Shown one piece after another: positions 33,314 to 37,072 of a stretch of DNA of 37,072 bases. The stretch lies in assembly GCA_003281255.1 (NCBI GenBank), contig QCCL01000015.1, positions 1 through 37,072 on the forward strand, in the 5' to 3' direction. Both the position numbers and the translations under genes were made by a program. The notes under the pieces are model-generated. The model worked only from the letters and a program-made list of their open reading frames with translations, did no database searches and was not told where the DNA came from. Within the stretch, counting starts at the first letter, position 1. Each line of letters starts with the position of its first letter. Source of the stretch: Prochlorococcus sp. AG-347-L02. GTDB taxonomy: Bacteria > Cyanobacteriota > Cyanobacteriia > PCC-6307 > Cyanobiaceae.

Positions 33314-34392
33314 AAACTTGGGTTATAAAAATTGGTACTAGTATTTTAAGAGGAACAGAGGAAACATCTACAGAAGAAGTTATTGAAACACTTTCTAGAT
33401 CCTTTACAAGTTTTCTTTCAAAAGGAAACAAATTAATTTTAGTAACTAGTGGAGCCGTTGGATTAGGTTGCAAAAAATTAAATATTAAAACGAGACCAAA
33501 TGATTTAAGTACCCTTCAAGCCACTGCTGCAGTAGGTCAGGTTAATTTAATGTCCTTATACGATAAAGTATTTAATAAATTAGGTCATAATATTGCTCAA
33601 ATTTTAATAACTAAAGCTGATTTCAATTCACGAGAATCCTTTAATAACGCTTCTAAAACTTTAAAAAAATTAATCGATTTGAATGTTATTCCAATAGTAA
33701 ATGAAAATGATACCGTAGCAAATGAAGAGCTTAAATATGGAGATAATGATACCCTCTCTGCTTTAGTTGCCTTAGCAATAAACGCTAACAAGCTTATTTT
33801 ATTAACCGATATTGAAAATCTATACTCAAAAGACCCACGTAATAATCAAGATGCGCAACCTATTAAAGAAGTACATAATAGTGAATTAAAAGAAATTAAA
33901 TATAAAAATATTCAAAACTCAAATAATGAATGGGGAACAGGGGGAATTTCTACAAAATTAATTTCTGCAGAAATAGCAACAAAAGGAGGAGTTGAAGTCC
34001 AACTTGTTGATGGAACTAATAAAAATAACTTAATTGAAATTTTCAATGATAATAAAATTGGAACTTTATTTTATCCAGTAGAAAAACCTATAGGAAACAA
34101 AAAAAGTTGGCTTTCACATGCAATTCAAACAGTAGGGAAAATCACTTTAGATGATGGCGCTTCTTTTGCAATTAAAAAAAAAGGTGCCTCACTTTTAGCT
34201 GTTGGTGTAAAGAATGTAGAAGGAAACTTTACGATTAATCAGGCAGTTAAAATCGTAAATACTAATGATAAAGAAGTTGCAAAAGGTTTAGTATCAATAA
34301 GTAGCGACAAATTAAGAAGTATCTTAAATAATAAAGAAAATAACAATTCCTCGATAATTGTCGTACATAGAGATGTTCTTGCTCTCTCTTAG
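33310..34392 (+). CDS. proB: Glutamate 5-kinase
   Basis: The 360-residue enzyme phosphorylates glutamate, the first step of proline synthesis. Amino acid kinase motifs are [10 protein letters not shown] near residue 3, [12 protein letters not shown] near 43, [20 protein letters not shown] near 127-147 and [15 protein letters not shown] near 208. A PUA domain follows ([20 protein letters not shown] near 275 onward). Length and domain order are as in E. coli ProB. The start shares ATGA with the yqeG stop. Confidence 0.95.
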   Translation: MKTWVIKIGTSILRGTEETSTEEVIETLSRSFTSFLSKGNKLILVTSGAVGLGCKKLNIKTRPNDLSTLQATAAVGQVNLMSLYDKVFNKLGHNIAQILITKADFNSRESFNNASKTLKKLIDLNVIPIVNENDTVANEELKYGDNDTLSALVALAINANKLILLTDIENLYSKDPRNNQDAQPIKEVHNSELKEIKYKNIQNSNNEWGTGGISTKLISAEIATKGGVEVQLVDGTNKNNLIEIFNDNKIGTLFYPVEKPIGNKKSWLSHAIQTVGKITLDDGASFAIKKKGASLLAVGVKNVEGNFTINQAVKIVNTNDKEVAKGLVSISSDKLRSILNNKENNNSSIIVVHRDVLALS

Positions 34393-34412
34393 AAAAAAAT
34401 TAAAACTGAAAA

Positions 34413-35447
34413 ATGCTTTTAAGTAATTTAGTTGATCTAATAAAAAAAGGAAATTCAAATTTTATTAGTGCCAATATTTTTGAAGATTTAAATATAGATG
34501 ATGCTGCCTCATTAGATGCTGCAATTAAACATCAAATATCTTTTTTAGAAGAAAATAATAGCCTTAAAGAAAAATTAGATCAAACTAAAGCATCAGCAAT
34601 CATAACTACTAACAACGATGAAATCATTAGTGACCTAAAGAAACTCAATATATCAAACATAATAGTTAAAAATCCAAGAATTGCATTTGCAGAAGTATTG
34701 GATTCTTTATATAAAACTATCAATTTCAAACCAGGAATTCACGCTTCAGCGGTTATAGATAAAACAGCAATAATTGGAGCAGATTGCCATATTGGACCTA
34801 ATGTCTATATTGGGGAAAATACTGTAATTGGTGACAATAATCATATTCTTCCTGGATCATCAATTTTAGGCAATGTTCGAATAGGAAATAATAATATAAT
34901 TCATCCAAATTGTGTTATTTACGAAAATACCACTTTAAAAAATAATTGTGTAATTAATTCTAATTCTGTTATTGGATCAGAGGGATTTGGTTTTATTCCT
35001 AAAAATGGCAAATGGGTAAAGATGCCTCAAAAAGGTGGTGTAAAAATAATGAGTTTTGTGGAAATTGGAACGAATTGTTGTATTGATAGACCCGCAGTTG
35101 GATTTACTTTTATTGATGAGGGAACAAAGTTGGATAATTTAATACAAATAGGTCATGGAGTTAAAATCGGAAAGAATTGTGCATTTGCAGCTCAAGTTGG
35201 TATCGCTGGCGGAGCAAATATTGGAGATGGTGTTATTTTGGCAGGGCAAGTAGGAGTTAATAATCGAGTAAAAGTTGGGAATAATGTCATAGCTAGTTCA
35301 AAATGCGGAATTCATTGTGACATAGAAGATGGCAGGGTAATTAGTGGTTTCCCCGCGATGGAAAATAAATCATGGCTAAGGAGTTCAAGTATTTTTAAAA
35401 AATTACCAGAATTAGCAAAAAAACTTAGACAATTAGACAAGCAATAA
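34413..35447 (+). CDS. lpxD: UDP-3-O-(3-hydroxyacyl)glucosamine N-acyltransferase
   Basis: LpxD adds the N-linked acyl chain in lipid A synthesis. The 344-residue protein has an N-terminal uridine-binding domain (residues 1-100), then left-handed beta-helix hexapeptide repeats such as AIIGADCHIGPNVYIGENTV, and the catalytic His in IQIGHGVKIGKN near residue 247. FGFIPKNGKWVKMPQ (near 191) and AGQVGVNNRVKVG (near 276) are family-specific. It sits between proB and leuB with gaps of 20 and 28 bases. Confidence 0.93.
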   Translation: MLLSNLVDLIKKGNSNFISANIFEDLNIDDAASLDAAIKHQISFLEENNSLKEKLDQTKASAIITTNNDEIISDLKKLNISNIIVKNPRIAFAEVLDSLYKTINFKPGIHASAVIDKTAIIGADCHIGPNVYIGENTVIGDNNHILPGSSILGNVRIGNNNIIHPNCVIYENTTLKNNCVINSNSVIGSEGFGFIPKNGKWVKMPQKGGVKIMSFVEIGTNCCIDRPAVGFTFIDEGTKLDNLIQIGHGVKIGKNCAFAAQVGIAGGANIGDGVILAGQVGVNNRVKVGNNVIASSKCGIHCDIEDGRVISGFPAMENKSWLRSSSIFKKLPELAKKLRQLDKQ

Positions 35448-35475
35448 TTTATTGTTCTATTAAACAAAAATTTAA

Positions 35476-36549
35476 ATGAAGAAATATAAGATTGTTTTAT
35501 TGTCAGGAGACGGAATTGGTCCAGAGATTTCAGAAGTTTCAAAAAAAGTTTTAAAAAAGCTTTCTAAAAATCATAATTTCGATATTGAGATTATTGAAAA
35601 ATTATTTGGAGGTATAGCTTATGAAAAATATGGGACTCCTGCTCCTGATGAGACACTAGATCAATGCAAAAAAAGTGATGCTGTACTTTTAGCATGTGTT
35701 GGAGATATTAAATATGACTCTCTTGCAAGAGAATTAAGGCCAGAAAGTGGCTTACTAAAGTTAAGATCTGCCCTAAACCTTTTCGCAAATATCAGGCCTG
35801 TCAAAATAAGAAAATCTCTATTAGATGCAAGTACATTAAAAAAAGAAATCGTTAAGCATGTAGATCTTATTGTTGTAAGAGAATTAATAGGGGGAATTTA
35901 TTTTGGAAAACCAAGAGGACATATAACAAATACAAAAATTCCAAAAGCTTTCAATACCATGGTTTATGATTCGGCCGAGATAGAGAGAATAACTGAAATA
36001 GCAATAAAAATTGCTAACCAAAGAAATAATAAAATATGTTCTGTTGATAAATCAAACGTTCTTGAGGTTAGTCAATTGTGGAGAGATACAGTTTTAAATA
36101 TCACCTCAAAAGATAAAAATATATTTCTAAGCAATATGTACGTTGATAATGCGGCAATGCAATTAGTCAAAGATCCTGGTCAATTTGATGTAATTTTAAC
36201 TAGTAATTTATTTGGAGATATTTTAAGCGATTTAGCCGCAATGTTAACTGGTTCCATTGGTATGCTTCCATCTGCTTCTCTAAATAATAATGGCCCCGGT
36301 GTTTTTGAACCTGTTCATGGTTCCGCTCCTGATATAGCTGGTAAGAACATAGCAAATCCTATTGCGATGCTTTTATCCGCTTCCATGATGTTAAAAATTG
36401 GATTGAAAGAAGAAAAAGCCGCAGAAAATTTAGAAACTGCTATCGATAATGTTTTATCAAACGGATTTAGAACAGTCGATTTAGCTGATGGGTCTTCTGA
36501 AGTTTTATCTTGCAGTGAAATCGGAGATAAAATAATAGATGAAATTTAA
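35476..36549 (+). CDS. leuB: 3-isopropylmalate dehydrogenase
   Basis: This 357-residue enzyme oxidises and decarboxylates 3-isopropylmalate in leucine synthesis. Motifs are LLSGDGIGPEI at the N-terminus, RPESGLLKLRSALNLFANIR near 95-114, VVRELIGGIYFGKPRG near 133, the metal/substrate site in NLFGDILSDLAAMLTGSIGM near 244, and the NAD site FEPVHGSAPDIAGKNIANP near 277. Full length. It precedes prk with an 86-base gap. Confidence 0.96.
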   Translation: MKKYKIVLLSGDGIGPEISEVSKKVLKKLSKNHNFDIEIIEKLFGGIAYEKYGTPAPDETLDQCKKSDAVLLACVGDIKYDSLARELRPESGLLKLRSALNLFANIRPVKIRKSLLDASTLKKEIVKHVDLIVVRELIGGIYFGKPRGHITNTKIPKAFNTMVYDSAEIERITEIAIKIANQRNNKICSVDKSNVLEVSQLWRDTVLNITSKDKNIFLSNMYVDNAAMQLVKDPGQFDVILTSNLFGDILSDLAAMLTGSIGMLPSASLNNNGPGVFEPVHGSAPDIAGKNIANPIAMLLSASMMLKIGLKEEKAAENLETAIDNVLSNGFRTVDLADGSSEVLSCSEIGDKIIDEI

Positions 36550-36635
36550 AAAATTAATAAATAAAAAAATATTTTTAAGTAAATCATAAAGTTGGCATAT
36601 GACCTGTCAGAATCATTGAATATTGTTTTTAAAAA
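36550..36635 (+). promoter_or_regulatory. Region upstream of prk
   Basis: The gap between leuB and prk contains TTGGCA at about 36592, a reasonable -35 hexamer, with TATTGT about 23 bases further on but no ideal -10. A prk-specific promoter here is plausible because photosynthetic carbon-fixation genes are strongly regulated. No CbbR site is clear. Confidence 0.3.
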
Positions 36636-37072
36636 ATGTCAAAACGTCATCCAGTAGTCGCTGTAACAGGATCTTCAGGAGCAGGAACAAGTACAGTAAA
36701 AAGAGCCTTTGAGCATATTTTTGCTAGAGAAGATATTGTTCCTGCAGTTGTAGAAGGTGATAGTTACCACAGGTTTGAAAGAATGCCTATGAAAAAAGCT
36801 ATGGCAGAGGCTCTTTCAAAAGGTGAAAATTTCTCTCATTTTGGTCCAGAGGCTAATCTTTTTGACAAGCTAGAAGAACTTTTTAAAATCTACGGCGAAA
36901 CTGGAGGAGGAAAGAAAAGATATTATTTACATAGTCTTGAAGAAGCAGAAGAACATAATACAAGACTTGGCACTTCCTTAGAACCTGGGCAATTTACTCC
37001 ATGGGAAGATATTCCTGAGGGGACAGACGTACTTTTTTATGAAGGTTTGCATGGCGGGGTAGAAGGTGATGG
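36636..37072 (+). CDS. prk: Phosphoribulokinase (5' part, cut by window)
   Basis: The enzyme phosphorylates ribulose 5-phosphate to make the Rubisco substrate in the Calvin cycle. The 145 residues present begin MSKRHPVVAVTGSSGAGTST, with P-loop GSSGAGTST near 12-20, then VVEGDSYHRFERMPMKKAMA near 41-60, SHFGPEAN near 68 and YEGLHGGVEGD at the cut. This is the class I, proteobacterial-type form with Thr where most kinases have the P-loop Lys, unlike the longer class II form of freshwater cyanobacteria. The 3' half is outside the window. Confidence 0.93.
   Translation, partial: MSKRHPVVAVTGSSGAGTSTVKRAFEHIFAREDIVPAVVEGDSYHRFERMPMKKAMAEALSKGENFSHFGPEANLFDKLEELFKIYGETGGGKKRYYLHSLEEAEEHNTRLGTSLEPGQFTPWEDIPEGTDVLFYEGLHGGVEGD

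Noticed and set aside
1..37072. tRNA, rRNA, CRISPR array, insertion sequence, prophage
   Set aside because: Intergenic gaps were read on both strands; no cloverleaf-like sequence, no regular repeat-spacer series, and no transposase, integrase or phage structural gene was recognised.

Overview
This window looks like a piece of a high-light-adapted Prochlorococcus genome or a very close marine picocyanobacterium. The basis is a very low G+C content by eye, genes packed with few-base gaps, many tiny conserved-looking proteins, and a gene set typical of that group: urease with an Urt urea transporter, GpgS for glucosylglycerate, a bacterial ferritin beside iron-transport ATPase genes, DUF3685, DUF3727 and a proteobacterial-type phosphoribulokinase. 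The assignment rests on recognising protein families, not on a database search.

Layout. (1) 1-2863: a GH13_18 sugar phosphorylase-like gene, cut by the left edge, diverges from gpgS; together they suggest turnover of the compatible solute glucosylglycerate. (2) 2860-13173: a complete urea-use region. ureDABC runs leftward, ureEFG and urtABCDE run rightward. An NtcA-type promoter precedes urtA and a strong hairpin terminator separates urtA from urtBCDE. Urea enters through UrtABCDE and is hydrolysed by nickel urease matured by UreDEFG. (3) 13174-17273: a loose, AT-rich stretch with about a dozen small hypothetical genes, several of only 31-59 residues, many with one membrane helix. (4) 17274-19666: a Rieske oxygenase of the pheophorbide a oxygenase type, a 33-residue membrane peptide, an ABC ATPase without a permease gene in the window, and a zinc-ribbon membrane protein. 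(5) 19744-22543: an iron-related locus with a Cys-rich Crp/Fnr regulator behind two inverted Fur-like boxes, ferritin, a 40-residue Cys/Lys-rich peptide behind another Fur-like box, and a FutC-type ATPase. (6) 22639-27300: nth, a short-chain dehydrogenase-like protein, a DUF296-glutaredoxin fusion, pgsA, a CSP41-like epimerase and hisA. (7) 27380-37072: a dense rightward run of DUF3685, a lumenal thioredoxin-like protein, a CofE-like ligase, a GNAT-like protein, ruvX, DUF3727, yqeG, proB, lpxD, leuB and the 5' part of prk.

The least explained parts are the short Cys-rich peptide in the iron locus, the Fur-like operator pair before the Crp/Fnr gene, the Rieske/mini-membrane-protein/ABC set, and the small-protein cluster after urtE. 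No tRNA, rRNA, CRISPR array, insertion sequence or prophage was seen.
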